From the NCBI GenBank assembly GCA_002205965.3, contig NADL03000487.1, positions 577,165-641,164 on the forward strand: a DNA stretch of 64,000 bases, in the 5' to 3' direction. This stretch comes from Kappaphycus alvarezii. Taxonomy: Eukaryota > Rhodophyta > Florideophyceae > Gigartinales > Solieriaceae. The notes beneath the pieces are model-generated. The model was given only the letters and a program-made list of their open reading frames with translations. It did not search any database and was not told the origin of the DNA. A program made the position numbers and the translations under genes. This document shows positions 8,950 to 18,599 of this stretch, piece by piece (the first letter of the stretch is position 1; each line of letters starts with the position of its first letter).

Positions 8950-9542
8950 GCCCGAATTCCGTCCTTTGATTCGATATTATCGCAAAAAGAAACACATTCA
9001 GGTGTCAAACCTACCCTAGAATTCCATTCTTCATCTGTTTCAAACCCAGAATCATAATCGTCCCATGTCATGTTCATTGTCCCCCGAGCGTACCCTTTCT
9101 CACTTCCGAAAGTGTTAGTTGGTTCGGAATCTTCGCTGTCATAGCTAGAAGTGAAATCTTCACTGTCCGTCTCTCTTAGATCTTCCGGATGTGTGCTTTT
9201 GTCGAAATCCAGGGGCATCTTCACGTTTCTGCCGTCAACATTAACTGAAACGATTTGGTTGCCCAAGTCAATGCAGGTCCCTAGTCTTTCCATGGTAGGA
9301 CAGCCAATGATTGCATCGAAAGGGAGCTCCGGCATGACGAGAAAGTCTACATCAACTTTAGAGTCCCCAAAGAACACGGAAACCTTGTTAACAGTGCCCA
9401 TGCATTTTGAGACGGTTCCATCCGCCACAGTTATTCTTCGAGTAGTTGGAATAATTTCGAGACCTAAATCTGTCACCAAAGTTTCTGAGATAAGGTTTGG
9501 AACAGCGCCCGAATCGAAAAGAGCTTGGGTTTTCATTCCCAA
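8946..9542 (-). CDS. pol: Gypsy aspartic protease
   Basis: The frame holds the retropepsin active site as ALFDSGAVPNLIS (DSG) close to its start and a second conserved block IIGCPTMERLG. An acidic tail follows (TDSEDFTSSYDSEDSE). The listed start is an internal Met; homologous residues extend upstream to about 9600 (LKLVPVKVLG). In copy 1 the join to the upstream zinc-knuckle frame is disturbed by two compensating small indels (about 9592-9614). In copy 2 (62890-63438) the same join is in frame. The stop overlaps the RT start by four bases. Confidence 0.9.
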   Translation of the reverse strand: MGMKTQALFDSGAVPNLISETLVTDLGLEIIPTTRRITVADGTVSKCMGTVNKVSVFFGDSKVDVDFLVMPELPFDAIIGCPTMERLGTCIDLGNQIVSVNVDGRNVKMPLDFDKSTHPEDLRETDSEDFTSSYDSEDSEPTNTFGSEKGYARGTMNMTWDDYDSGFETDEEWNSRVGLTPECVSFCDNIESKDGIRA

Positions 9543-9556
9543 TACTTTGACTGGTA

Positions 9557-10237
9557 CTAGTTTAAGACGTCTTGGTGCTGTCGAGGCCGATTGAAGAAAC
9601 AGTTTCTTACCTTAGCGGACTTATTAGACCTGATAATTTTTTTGAGTTCTTTTCTCGCATCCTCTGCGTCGCCCCTCAAAAGTTGACCAAACGTTATCCC
9701 AGTTGGGGCCGATGCAAGCTCAGCCACCAAATTGTACTTCTTCACATATTCTAGTACGTCCTTCGGGATACTCTTAAATTTCTTACTCTTTCTCGTCTTC
9801 TTGGCCGAAGTGTTTCCCACCCCTGGAACAACTTGATCAAGCCTCTTGGTTCGAGGAGGTACAGGTGCTGGGATATGCTCCAGCATTCCATAATCTAGCC
9901 TAGGTTTTTTCGACAAAACGTTCCCTTCCCCATCCCTTTTTGTCACATTAACTTGACTGATTTCTTCAGCGATGGATACATTACCGGCATCCGCCAACCT
10001 TTGATCCTTCCTGTTTTGTAAGATTTTCATCTCTGGTCCTGACTCACTCCTCGCGTCCGATAAATTTGCTCTTCTGTTGTCTTTAGACCAGCAGTTACTT
10101 TCATGATGCCCGTAACGACCGCACTTTCCACAACGAGTGTTTCTATGTGGATTATCAGGACACCTATTTGCAAAGTGTCCAGGCTTGTGACAGTAGGAAC
10201 AGACTTCTGCGGCCTTGGGGCCCCAGACTGGTTCTTC
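9557..10237 (-). CDS. Gag-pol linker with two CCHC zinc knuckles
   Basis: This frame, -1 relative to gag, opens after a TAA at 10238-10240. It carries two perfect CX2CX4HX4C knuckles, CSYCHKPGHFANRC (about 10160-10201) and CGKCGRYGHHESNC (about 10091-10132), the nucleic-acid-binding part of nucleocapsid. A basic linker follows (TKRLDQVVPG, KKTRKSKKFKS) leading to protease. It also contains the ATG at 10028-10030 that overlaps the gag stop. The knuckles are therefore made only by -1 frameshifting from gag, unless an ancestral base loss broke a single gag frame. Confidence 0.85.
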   Translation of the reverse strand, partial: EEPVWGPKAAEVCSYCHKPGHFANRCPDNPHRNTRCGKCGRYGHHESNCWSKDNRRANLSDARSESGPEMKILQNRKDQRLADAGNVSIAEEISQVNVTKRDGEGNVLSKKPRLDYGMLEHIPAPVPPRTKRLDQVVPGVGNTSAKKTRKSKKFKSIPKDVLEYVKKYNLVAELASAPTGITFGQLLRGDAEDARKELKKIIRSNKSAKVRNCFFNRPRQHQDVLN

Positions 10238-10953
10238 TTAATGGTAAGAGTAAGGCTTTCCAACTGCGAGGTTATCATGTCAAGTCGATTATCGAATCGG
10301 GTTTCCAACCTTTCTTCCAAGTTTTTGACATCGCTCCTGACTGATTCCAATGCTGCTGCGCTAGTAGCTGGCCTTTGATAATTCTTTTCAGGATGCACGA
10401 TCGGCATAGATGTACGGGTTTCCCTCGGTATTTCACTTAGTGACTGAAACGTCTCCGAATTTTTGACAAATTCTACTATGGTACCCTTCAGTTCATTAAA
10501 AGTGTGAGGGCCCTTGATGAGGAGGAAATCGGAGAGCCGCTTATCCCCCATCGCCGCCTTACGCAGCATTCCGTACTTGGCTTGGGCGTTGAACCCAGCC
10601 TTTTCATAGAGATCACACAAGTATACCAATGAGCTTAACAAATCGTCGAAGTTGAGCCGGGCCTCTATGGCGGTACGAATCATCTCATCTGGTTCTACCT
10701 GCTTAGCATATTCTTTCACAAGCCACTCACATACCTCACCGAAGTTACGCCCATTCCCGTTAAGAGACCACCCGTTGATAAACTTGGCCTTATATTTGTG
10801 CTTTGCGTCACCATGAAGATAGGCGAAGATACTTTCGGCCTTCTCTTCATCGCTCTTCTCACGCATCACAACGTTGACATATGTATAGAGAAACTCCTCA
10901 ACGTCTTCATTCTTGCCCCCTGTGAACGTTATACGAGCAGCGTTGAGATCCAT
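10027..10953 (-). CDS. gag: Gypsy Gag, 308 aa
   Basis: The first frame after the primer-binding site starts MDLNAARITFTG. It is the capsid-like part of a Ty3/gypsy Gag: a helical, charged N-terminal two thirds (VEEFLYTYVNVVMREKSDEEK, then LLSSLVYLCDLYEKAGF) and a coiled-coil-like segment VKNLEERLETRFDNR near residue 215. The expected C-terminal zinc knuckles are not in this frame; they lie in the -1 frame. The last roughly 70 residues of this frame are therefore probably not the natural C-terminus. It ends in an ATGA overlap (10027-10030). The equivalent in copy 2 begins at 61761. Confidence 0.88.
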   Translation of the reverse strand: MDLNAARITFTGGKNEDVEEFLYTYVNVVMREKSDEEKAESIFAYLHGDAKHKYKAKFINGWSLNGNGRNFGEVCEWLVKEYAKQVEPDEMIRTAIEARLNFDDLLSSLVYLCDLYEKAGFNAQAKYGMLRKAAMGDKRLSDFLLIKGPHTFNELKGTIVEFVKNSETFQSLSEIPRETRTSMPIVHPEKNYQRPATSAAALESVRSDVKNLEERLETRFDNRLDMITSQLESLTLTIKKNQSGAPRPQKSVPTVTSLDTLQIGVLIIHIETLVVESAVVTGIMKVTAGLKTTEEQIYRTRGVSQDQR

Positions 10954-11024
10954 GATTACAGAAAAGAAATCCCCTCGAATGGTTCCCTAAGACTGCTCAA
11001 CTCGAATACCTCGGGTGCAACCCC

Positions 11025-11040
11025 CTCCACAAGAGTACCA
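11025..11040 (-). other. Primer-binding site
   Basis: In sense orientation TGGTACTCTTGTGGAG begins two bases after the CA end of the 5' LTR. That is the usual position and TGG start for a site complementary to a tRNA 3' CCA end. Which tRNA is used was not determined. Confidence 0.75.
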
Positions 11041-11042
11041 AA

Positions 11043-11762
11043 TGATAGGGGTAAATCGTCGGGAGAAGAGATACTTAGAACCAACTACCCCAAGACGGAG
11101 GTGTTGCGAGCGACAAAAGTGCTACCGTGGTATAGTTGAACAAATAAAAAGGAGTGTATATGGGAGAGAGTTGAGAGGGCTACAAGCAAGTATAAAAGGG
11201 GCAGGGTCTACCACTGATGCTCTGCGACCAGCTTAGGAAAAAGTTTTCTAGGGTCTGAAGTTGACTCTCAACTTCCTACTACTCGGAGCTTGACCTGAAG
11301 TTGTCTGCCAACTTGCTTGACCTCTCAAGGAGGAAGCACTTTACTCAGCTTATATAGACCTTTCGGCTAATCCTAAAGTCTCAATCAAACATACTAAATA
11401 CCATAAAACGCATTCACGGGAATCGTGTGAACCAGAGAGACCATTAGAAGATATTTCCTCAAGGTAAATATCTAGGTGCCATACCCATGCCAGCCACCCA
11501 TCGGCCAGGGGTGGGAATTGATGTGGCCATTATATAGACCTTTCAGAGTCACTCGTAGTATCACCCACAACCTAGAACTGTACTGACATCCACTATGACA
11601 GCGTGTCCTAAAATAAAAAATCAACCGATGAATTTGCCACACTCACCCAAATTAAAAATATCTTGCAAATTCAAAAACTGTAAAAATATCTTCCCAGTTC
11701 CAATACTGTATACAATTATGGTCCTCATCTAAATTTTTTCGTGTGCGAATTTGCGCACATCA
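11043..11762 (-). repeat. 5' LTR of gypsy copy 1
   Basis: 720 bp, same ends and length as the 3' LTR. The partner duplication GGAGG follows at 11763-11767. Confidence 0.95.
11349..11357 (-). promoter_or_regulatory. LTR TATA box
   Basis: Sense CTATATAAG in the 5' LTR. It is conserved in position in every LTR relative in the window, which suits the core promoter of the element. Confidence 0.6.
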
Positions 11763-11767
11763 GGAGG
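11763..11767. repeat. Target-site duplication, right
   Basis: GGAGG follows the LTR end ACATCA and matches 4270-4274. Confidence 0.9.
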
Positions 11768-12610
11768 CGGGGTCAAAAACGCCTAGGTCGGTGGCAAACG
11801 GATCCCCTTGGATCTGGCGGACGAAATTGCGCAGGGGCCGGCGTGCCTGGTTGACCAGGAAGTATCGATCACCACGTGCCTGTTTCCCAAGTACGGCGAC
11901 GGAGCGGGGGGTAGCGTAGTCGGCTGTGCGTAAGCGGGCGGGGGCAACGTCCAGAATGCTGGCGGCGACGGCCGCGTGCAGTGCGGGGTCAATCCTAGAG
12001 AACCCGTGCCCCCAAGACGGATGGGGAGACATGCTTGTTCCCAAGCGTCGTCGGTGAGCGGGACATTATGCAGCGCGCCGTAGGCGGATCGCCGCAGTGA
12101 GTCAAACTCCGCTGCAGGCTTCGCGGCGTGCTGAGGGTCAGCAAGCCGAAACGCGTGAAGCATGCGGAGGCACTTAGGTGATGCATGTGGAAGCAGGCCC
12201 TAGGGTCTCGGACCCCTTCCAGCAACGCCAGGGTGCGACGGCACCGCTCTACCTTGCTGCGTAGGAATGTCTTCGTGAAGGCAGCGTTACCCAACGTGGC
12301 CTCGAGGAGCTCGAAACCGTCGCCGGCGCATTCTGTAAGCGGAAACTCGGCCAGGAAAGCAGCGCGGTCAACTGGCGAAGTGTGCGGCCAGGAGATGCGG
12401 GTCTTATGGGGGTTAATAAACAGACTATAAGACGGGCCGTAGAGCGCGAGGGACTGTAGTGTTCGCCGTAGACCATCGAGTGACCCTATTATTGTACCGT
12501 CGTCGGCGTGCCAATCATTCAAAATGATACCATCCTCATCGGCGACCCGCCGGATGAGCGGTTGTATCGTCAACGAGAAAAGCAGCATATCCGCGGGAAC
12601 CCGTTGTTCT
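11763..12610 (-). pseudogene. RT/endonuclease element (subfamily II), RT half
   Basis: This is the upstream half of the element continued at 3585-4274. Near the 5' end LLFSLTIQPLIRRV is the tail of RT motif B. It is followed by motif C as NDWHADDGTIIG, with H in place of the usual Y/F. Later blocks include LGGTGFSRL-like and DPALHAAVAAS. The frame changes between about 12000 and 12160. At the insertion point the frame reads GVFDPAS and, after deleting the gypsy element and one GGAGG, continues LASMPVNLQ without a shift. Upstream of 12610 the similarity stops, so the element is 5'-truncated. Confidence 0.75.
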
Positions 12611-12900
12611 CCTCATTACCCTACTAAATAAACGGATTTTGTTACTGGACATGAAACGAATCTTTTTTTGCTTTAAATATCATTAAATTTTTTTAATGAT
12701 TATATGTTTCTGTAACTACTGTACACGATACCATTTCTAATGTCAGTCTCGAAATGACTTACTGCACGTGTTAACTATAATCTTTGTACTGAAATATCAA
12801 GCCGTTACCTAAAAAATAGAGTATTTGCGCAATACAGGATCTTTGCGCAAGAACGCAGTAACTGCGGTTGAGACCTACTGTATCTTCATTCTTTTTGGAA
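12611..12900. other. No gene seen
   Basis: AT-rich DNA flanking the truncated element, with no supported feature. Confidence 0.5.
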
Positions 12901-12976
12901 TCGATTGTGGTTGTTTGGAAAACTTTCGGATAGATCGATTATATCTTCCCAGAGTAAAACACAGAAACCTTTTTCC
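12901..12976 (-). repeat. Dispersed ~85-bp motif, copy 4
   Basis: In reverse complement it reads GTGTTTTACTCTGGGAAGAT, then ATCGATCTATCCGAAAG, then TTTTCCAAACAACCACAATC. All three blocks are present in order. Confidence 0.75.
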
Positions 12977-13666
12977 ACATTCCATACCCTAACAAGACCC
13001 GACAAAAAATGACGAAGGTCGTTCAAATATGCGCATACGCACTCTAATGAATGCTATATACTATGAAAAAATGATTTCAAATGATATACCACTCGCAATT
13101 CTTTTCAATGCAAATTCGTAGGGACCAAACCTTTGCACCACTCGCATTAAAATACCTCTATTTTTCCCTTTTGGTATCTTTTTCCAAACGGGGGTAACTA
13201 GGGTTTGTTTACGGCAACAGATTTGTAAGCTGAGTTTCGAGCTGGCTGGATTATTTTAAACAAGAATTTACATGCAAAAGAAAGGTGTCTTCATCAATCA
13301 ATACTGCTTACCAATACACTACCTCTCTAAAAAGTTGAAGTATGCACTCTGTCGAGAAAAACCGGTGGCTATATGCGTGCTCGTAATAACCTCATCTGCA
13401 CGCTCGGTCACATAAACGCCTTCGGGTCGAATTTGATAAGGGAGGCCCACATAGGAAATGAGGACTTCCCGTCACCCAATGATGACCTAGAAGATTTCTG
13501 TGGACCCAGAGATTTGACTGCAGGTTTGTTAGTCTTCGTGCTGTAAGGATTGGGAATGACTAGTGAAACAACGGAGAGAAGAGCCAGAAAATTGAAACGA
13601 AATATCTATAAATGTTCTATGTCTCTATTCGCAAGAACTTTTTGCCAGGACTGGGATAGCGGAGAG
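12977..13666. other. No gene seen
   Basis: Mixed sequence without a frame longer than a few dozen codons and no family match by eye. Confidence 0.5.
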
Positions 13667-13746
13667 TGGGGGTGTTGTGTTTTTTATTCTTAGGAGATAT
13701 ATTCTACTTTATCCCGCAAGGCTTCAGAAAACAATTGGCTCCAAGA
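13667..13746 (+). repeat. Dispersed ~85-bp motif, copy 5 (diverged)
   Basis: A TGTTGTGTTTTTTATTCTTA-like core, then GGAGATATATTCTACTTTAT and CAGAAAACAATTGGCTC. Block order is kept, with several substitutions. Confidence 0.55.
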
Positions 13747-14279
13747 GCATCTAGCTACAGCAATAGAGGAGGAGTACGCTCCATAAAAGGGCACGTTAAA
13801 AGAGCAATCAAGCAGAACGCATTGGAAATGACGGTTGCTTCAGAGTTTCTCTGCATCAAACCTTTAGTGTAATGCGCGGCGCGCAGTTCTTCTTGTCTAG
13901 GAACGGAACATCGTCAGACAATGAGAAACCCAACACACACACACACGAAGACCCACAGGGTGTTCGCTGTCCCTCTTCCTCTTTAAGCACCCTCCGATGC
14001 AGGAGCACAGCTGACCGACGGCGAGGAGAAATGGAGTTGGAAGAGAGGGGGTAATTCCTTGGACGGCTGGACGGTATACTTGTCCTCCGGGTTGTAAGGC
14101 CGGGCCGTGGTCCGCGGAATGCTAGAACCTTGATAAGGATCAATCCCATAGAATCGTATACACCAGGTATGTAACACTGGACAAAGAAGAGGTAGTAGTG
14201 GGTCAGCTGTGCTGAATATCTCCTTTAGAGATAAGGATGTTATCACCAACGAAAACTTGAAGTTCCTATTTTATATAGA
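13747..14279. other. Unassigned, possibly internal sequence of an LTR element
   Basis: Minus-strand frames at 13856-14249 are Pro/Ser-rich and not recognisable. They lie downstream of the candidate primer-binding site at 14280-14299 in its orientation, so they could be leader or gag remnant. Confidence 0.3.
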
Positions 14280-14299
14280 CGCCGGAGTCCGGGGCGCCA
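14280..14299 (-). other. Candidate primer-binding site of another LTR element
   Basis: On the minus strand TGGCGCCCCGGACTCC starts two bases after a CA (14302-14303). The spacing and TGG start match LTR-retrotransposon primer sites, and TGGCGCC is a common primer-site beginning. The LTR would extend to the right (from 14302), but its other end and a partner LTR were not found. Confidence 0.4.
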
Positions 14300-14301
14300 A
14301 T

Positions 14302-14800
14302 TGTGAGTAAATATCACAAACAAACACAAAAGGGGTATTATAATATTGGATAGAGAGGGGGAAATAGAAGGGGGACCCGGGCGGATAAACGTGGCTATAG
14401 CCAAAGTTGCTGTTGGCAAGGTTTCTGCAAAGGCGGAAGTTGGGAGTCAAGTTCAGAGCTAACATAGGGGTGGCTGTTAACTCTGGGGCTCTAGTGGCCA
14501 GGTACGTATAAATACTAGTTAGGTAGGTTAGGTTTATCTACGACGGCGGGGTGAGTGAAGTTAGGGGCAGCCAAGTTACAAAGATCCAAGTTAGAGATAA
14601 GTAAATTCGATACTTGGCCCGATAGTTACCTTCCCCTTGCGAAAATATCAGGTCCAATTTGGGGGCCGAGTGGTCCAGATTGCAAGCACTCAAGCCCCAT
14701 CGGGTGGGTATACAGTACCAAAAATAATAGTGGGCGACAAAAGAAAATTGCCCTTACTGTACTGTACTGTACAGTGCCTGCTGGTCAGCAGTGAATCAGA
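14302..14800 (-). other. Possible LTR body, unbounded
   Basis: This follows the candidate primer site. It holds a purine-rich GAGAGGGGGAAATAGAAGGG stretch and TACTGTACTGTACTGTAC near 14757. No reading frame is recognised. Confidence 0.25.
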
Positions 14801-15055
14801 TCAAAAAAAGATCACCAAAATCAGCTCTGCCGATGGCAGTACAATGTGAGTGCCCATTGCACTACAAAACCCCCTACACCTTTCCATACGTCTCCACTGC
14901 CATCATTGTTACGTTCCTTGCCACGTCATGTAGCACTGCATATTCGTCTGAGTGCCAACCTCCGATAATGCAGATTGGCGAAGGCCGAGCGTACCTCTGG
15001 AGGAGGTCGCGATAAAAGATTTTTATCTTCTGTGTTCCACATTTCGCGCCGTAGT
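14800..15055 (-). pseudogene. RT/endonuclease (subfamily III) C-terminal scrap
   Basis: Minus-strand reading gives ICIIGGWHSDEYAVLHDVAR and then NVTMMAVETYGKV. This matches the block PISTLGGWHPDACAVLNNVA in the copy at 30165-31100 and PISTLGVCHPAAFTV at 32390. Only this C-terminal stretch remains. A solo LTR begins 43 bp to its right. Confidence 0.6.
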
Positions 15056-15097
15056 CAGAGAGTTATCAGTTTAAAGATCAAAAACAGGTGAGCTGTT

Positions 15098-15804
15098 TGA
15101 TAGGGTAAATGGTTGGGAGAAGAGATACTCATAACCACTTACCCCAAAAAGTAGGTGTTGCAAGCGACAAAAGTGCTACCGTGGTATATTTGGGCGAACA
15201 AAAGAGGTGGGTAAGGACAATACTCGAGAAGAATACAAGTAATTATAGAAGGGTCAGGGTCTACCACTGATGCTTTGTGACCAGCGTAAGAAAATTGCTG
15301 TTGGGTCTGAAGTTGATTCTCAACTTCCTACTACTCGGGACCTGACTTGAAATTGTCCGCAAACTTGCTTGACCTCCACAGGAGGAAGCAATTTACTCAG
15401 ATTATATAGACTTATTGGCTAACCCTTAAGTCTCAAACAAACATACTAAGTGCCACAATATGCATTGAAACGAGTCGTGTGAACGAGAGAGACTAGTAGA
15501 AGATATTTCCTCAAGGTAAATATCTGATTTCCATACCTATCGCCCAAGGGTGGGAATTAAGGTGATCATTATGCAGAACTTTCAAATTCACTCTTAGTAT
15601 CACCCAGAACCTGGACGTGTACTAACATCTATTAATGACATCGTGTCTTAAAATAAAAATTCAACTCATGAATTTGCCACACTAATCCAAATTAAGAATA
15701 TCTTGCAAATTCAGATACTGTGAAAATATCTTGCAAATTCCTCTACTTTGTTCGAGTTTTGTCCTATTCTAGATTTTTTTCGTGTGCGAATTTAGTGTAC
15801 ATCA
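15098..15804 (-). mobile_element. Solo LTR related to the young gypsy element
   Basis: 707 bp, bounded by TGATAGGGT and GTACATCA like the 720-bp LTR, and alignable over its whole length with many substitutions and small indels. Flanks CTGTT (15093-15097) and CTGGT (15805-15809) are a 4-of-5 match, consistent with an aged 5-bp target duplication. No internal region is present, so LTR-LTR recombination is the likely origin. Confidence 0.85.
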
Positions 15805-15881
15805 CTGGTCTCACAGCGTTTTTTGACGGCACACACCTCCACGACCATTCTCATAGACGTAAGCACGATGGCCGCATGTAA

Positions 15882-15948
15882 TTGGTTGTATGGAGAACTT
15901 TAGGAGAGATTTAATATAACTTACAACAGTAAAAACTCCACAAACTTA
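15882..15948 (-). repeat. Dispersed ~85-bp motif, copy 6 (diverged)
   Basis: The reverse complement holds GTTTTTACTGTTGTAAGTTA, then TTAAATCTCTCCTAAAG and TTCTCCATACAACCA. Order is as in the other copies. Confidence 0.55.
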
Positions 15949-16285
15949 CCCTACACGTGTCCATAGCAGCATTTGAACGGGAACACGGAAATATGGGCTT
16001 GAGCAGGTGCACAGTAGAACACTGAGACGTGGGAGTGAAAATATGTTTCAGTGGCAGAACAGGCACTCAGGCGTGCATAGGATCATAGATAAAACACTAC
16101 TCAGGTAACCTACAGGTACTCATTCTCCGGGTTTGCCTCCCTTGGAGATGTAACGAGAAATGAGTAACTACATTCCGCGGCTCAAGTATCGGGGATGAAT
16201 TTCGGCGACTAGCTGCGAAAAGAGAGAGGAGGCGGAAACACTTGGGGGGGAAATACGGGGCAGTTTACTTCGTCGTCTGACACTT
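15949..16285. other. No gene seen
   Basis: Purine-rich, with stops in all frames. The last part may belong to the endonuclease remnant that follows on the minus strand. Confidence 0.4.
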
Positions 16286-16545
16286 CTAGCGAGTAAAACT
16301 TAGCCCCGCCCTCTTCCAACGTGACAAGGGTATCAATCCCAACTGGAAGCAACAAGATTCCGTTAGTTTCACAGTAACCGTCTTAGTGCGAAAACTTGTT
16401 CTGCTGGGAGAAGGTACCCGCAACCCCTGGAAACGAGGCGAAAGACAATTTTTCATGGCAGGGTGGGCGATAGTAACATCCAAGGTGATAGCCCGCCTAT
16501 CTAGGCCATAAGCACCTGGGACAGAAAGTTCCATGCCGGGGGAAG
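16286..16545 (-). pseudogene. Endonuclease-like element fragment (subfamily IV)
   Basis: The frame reads PGAYGLDRRAITLDVTIAHP, where LDVTIAHPA resembles the second strand of the PD-(D/E)XK core (compare CDVAVTSPFK in subfamily II). In a neighbouring frame LLPVGIDTLVTLEEGGAKFY follows. It matches FLLPVGVDSNGALGASGTKI at 40932-41192, so both are C-terminal pieces of one family. Confidence 0.5.
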
Positions 16546-16953
16546 ACTAGGGGCTCGTTTGGTGGATGAAAGAAATCTACTAGAGCGATGAGCCAGCAAA
16601 TCTCAGGAAATTTGCAGCCACTTCTGGCTGCATAACAGACTACAGAGCTGAGGTGGAGGTGGTTCATCAACTAGCGATGTTAAAGGAAAACACACAGGAT
16701 CGCTGCAGCCAGCACAACTTGCAAATCAGTTGATAGTAGGTAGGTTAAAATGTGTTCCATACACAAGTTCCTTACGCTTCATCGCACATCATCTCCTACT
16801 AAAGACGCCAACACGAGTCTCTCTAGTAAACCTTCTGAGGCATCGAACATTGGAAACATCAGCCTCAACCCGCATTACTAGCCGTATCACGCACAGTGAT
16901 CACTGGCGACACTTCGGTTAAGCCGCCCACACCTTCGATCAAGATTAAAGCAT
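16546..16953. other. No gene seen
   Basis: This precedes the decayed gypsy element. It may include its leader, but no LTR boundary could be recognised. Confidence 0.4.
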
Positions 16954-17496
16954 ATGCATCGACTCCAAGCAATATTTCAGCAAAAATACAACAACTACAC
17001 TCTCCAGCCACCTTCGTCTGTTTTCATTTCAGTCGTTCATCCGAAACTATCATGGAAAACACCAAAATCAATTCGGATCTTTTTGCGTAAATGTGACCAT
17101 TATGCAGCTGAAGTCAAAGAAAGAGCGCTGCAACTAGCCGTAGTCGACTCTACAACTGCCAATACCGTACGCCCAGTACGCTTATCGTACTTTGCACATT
17201 CGGAATGGCTCGAGTCATCTGTCGAACTGGAGTACATTCTCGGCGTCAGAGATATGATCAGTCTCACCGATAAGAAACTCAGAGCCTATCTAATATTAGA
17301 AGCTAATGAACAAGATTATATGGTCACAGCTGCGCACATTACCGACGTTATTTCACGAGAACTATCGATGAACATGAGCGAAAGCTCTTATATGTTCCGC
17401 ATGAAGCATCTTTTTACCAATTGCGTTACCATTTTATGTCGTGAAGGTCTATCATGTGTAAAGAAAGACCACCCAAGCTCTCTGTATAGCATTTAG
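16954..17496 (+). pseudogene. Gag-like frame of the decayed gypsy element
   Basis: A 180-residue frame with FLRKCDHYAAEVKERALQLA and SYFAHSEWLESSVELEYILG, then VRDMISLTDKKLRAYLILEA. Its size, helical composition and position upstream of pol suggest Gag. No zinc knuckle was found downstream. Confidence 0.5.
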
Positions 17497-17897
17497 TGTC
17501 AGCTGTTAAAACTCCTTTGGGACAGCTTCATGAAACAGACATGGAACTTGCGTACGCTGCGTTGCAGACTGACATGAAGAGTTTCATAAAACACGTTACT
17601 GTCGTGGCAGGAGCATCTCAAATCGTAGACAACTGACGGTCACACAAGCCGCGTACTCCCAAACCACGTTTTACCACAGCACCAGGCACGCAGAAACTCA
17701 GCACAGATCAGAAGGCAAAGAACCAGGCATCATCTGCAAGTTCTACCCGAAACATCCACCAATGATCTTGCCGACTACCATCGCCGTTCTGTCCACACCG
17801 GCTATGTCAAAGCAATAAAGAGCTTCATTTTATTCACGACTGCCTACTCGCCAACACAGAAGAGAAGGAAACTATCAACACGAACCTCCGGGCGAAA

Positions 17898-18460
17898 GTG
17901 GCAGCTCGAAAAGCCGCTAATGGTCCTGCTCGAAACACGAGAGTACTGAAAGCTAGAACAAACCAAGCCACAGATGGCATAATCGCTCGTCTACAGCCGT
18001 CGCCAACGAAACCTTCATCCAATCGTTTTATTACTGTATCCGACGTAGCAGCATCAATCTATGCGGATGGAAGATCCGACGAAGGATGCGATGACAGCAT
18101 CGTGTCTTCGAAACTTGCTGAAGCAACTGCACTGGAGGGTATTAGAAAAATTCCAGCCATCAACAAGTCACCCTATCTGTTTCTTCGCGAAGGGGCTCAT
18201 TCGACGAAGCCGAACGATTCCCTTTTTCGCGCACTTGGATAGTACCACGGACGTTTTTGCAGCTTGCTTCAGGGAACTTTGCAATAATGAATATATTTTT
18301 CTTAGTAGCAGACGATTAACTGGTATGCGAGAATCTATTAATCGGGAGACATGTACTCGAACACCTCCACGTAGACAATTACACCCTGCTTGACAACAAT
18401 CGATATGCTCTTAACGGAGCCGACTGCTACGCAACGGGAATCCCACAGCCGAATCCAGTG
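17898..18460 (+). pseudogene. Linker and protease-like remnant
   Basis: Basic linker AARKAANGPARNTRV, then YADGRSDEGCDDSIVSSKLA. The last part resembles a retropepsin segment ending DDSI.S, with the active-site D-S/T-G damaged. In another frame LHVDNYTLLDNNRYALNGAD follows. Assignment is by position and weak similarity. Confidence 0.4.
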
Positions 18461-18599
18461 TTGGATTCCTTAGTCAACTTTTGATTTCTCGACTAAATGG
18501 AGAGCCATCCAAACATACATCCCTCCAACATTCGATCTTCCGCCCGTCAATTACCACACCAAAAGCTATGGTGAAGAAACATTCCCAGGCCCCGCCCTC

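Larger units (their letters stand above)
4275..11762 (-). mobile_element. Young Ty3/gypsy LTR retrotransposon, copy 1
   Basis: The element is 7,488 bp on the minus strand. The order is 5' LTR (11043-11762), primer-binding site, gag, zinc knuckles, protease, reverse transcriptase, RNase H, integrase, two extra domains X1 and X2, polypurine tract and 3' LTR (4275-4994). The RT-RNase H-integrase order defines Ty3/gypsy (Metaviridae-like). Both LTRs are 720 bp and look identical by eye, and a perfect GGAGG duplication flanks the element, so insertion is recent. It sits inside an older RT/endonuclease gene whose frame continues across the empty site. A second copy starts at 60958. Coding regions overlap three times in ATGA, and some parts need frameshifts, so whether this copy is autonomous is uncertain. 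Confidence 0.95.
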
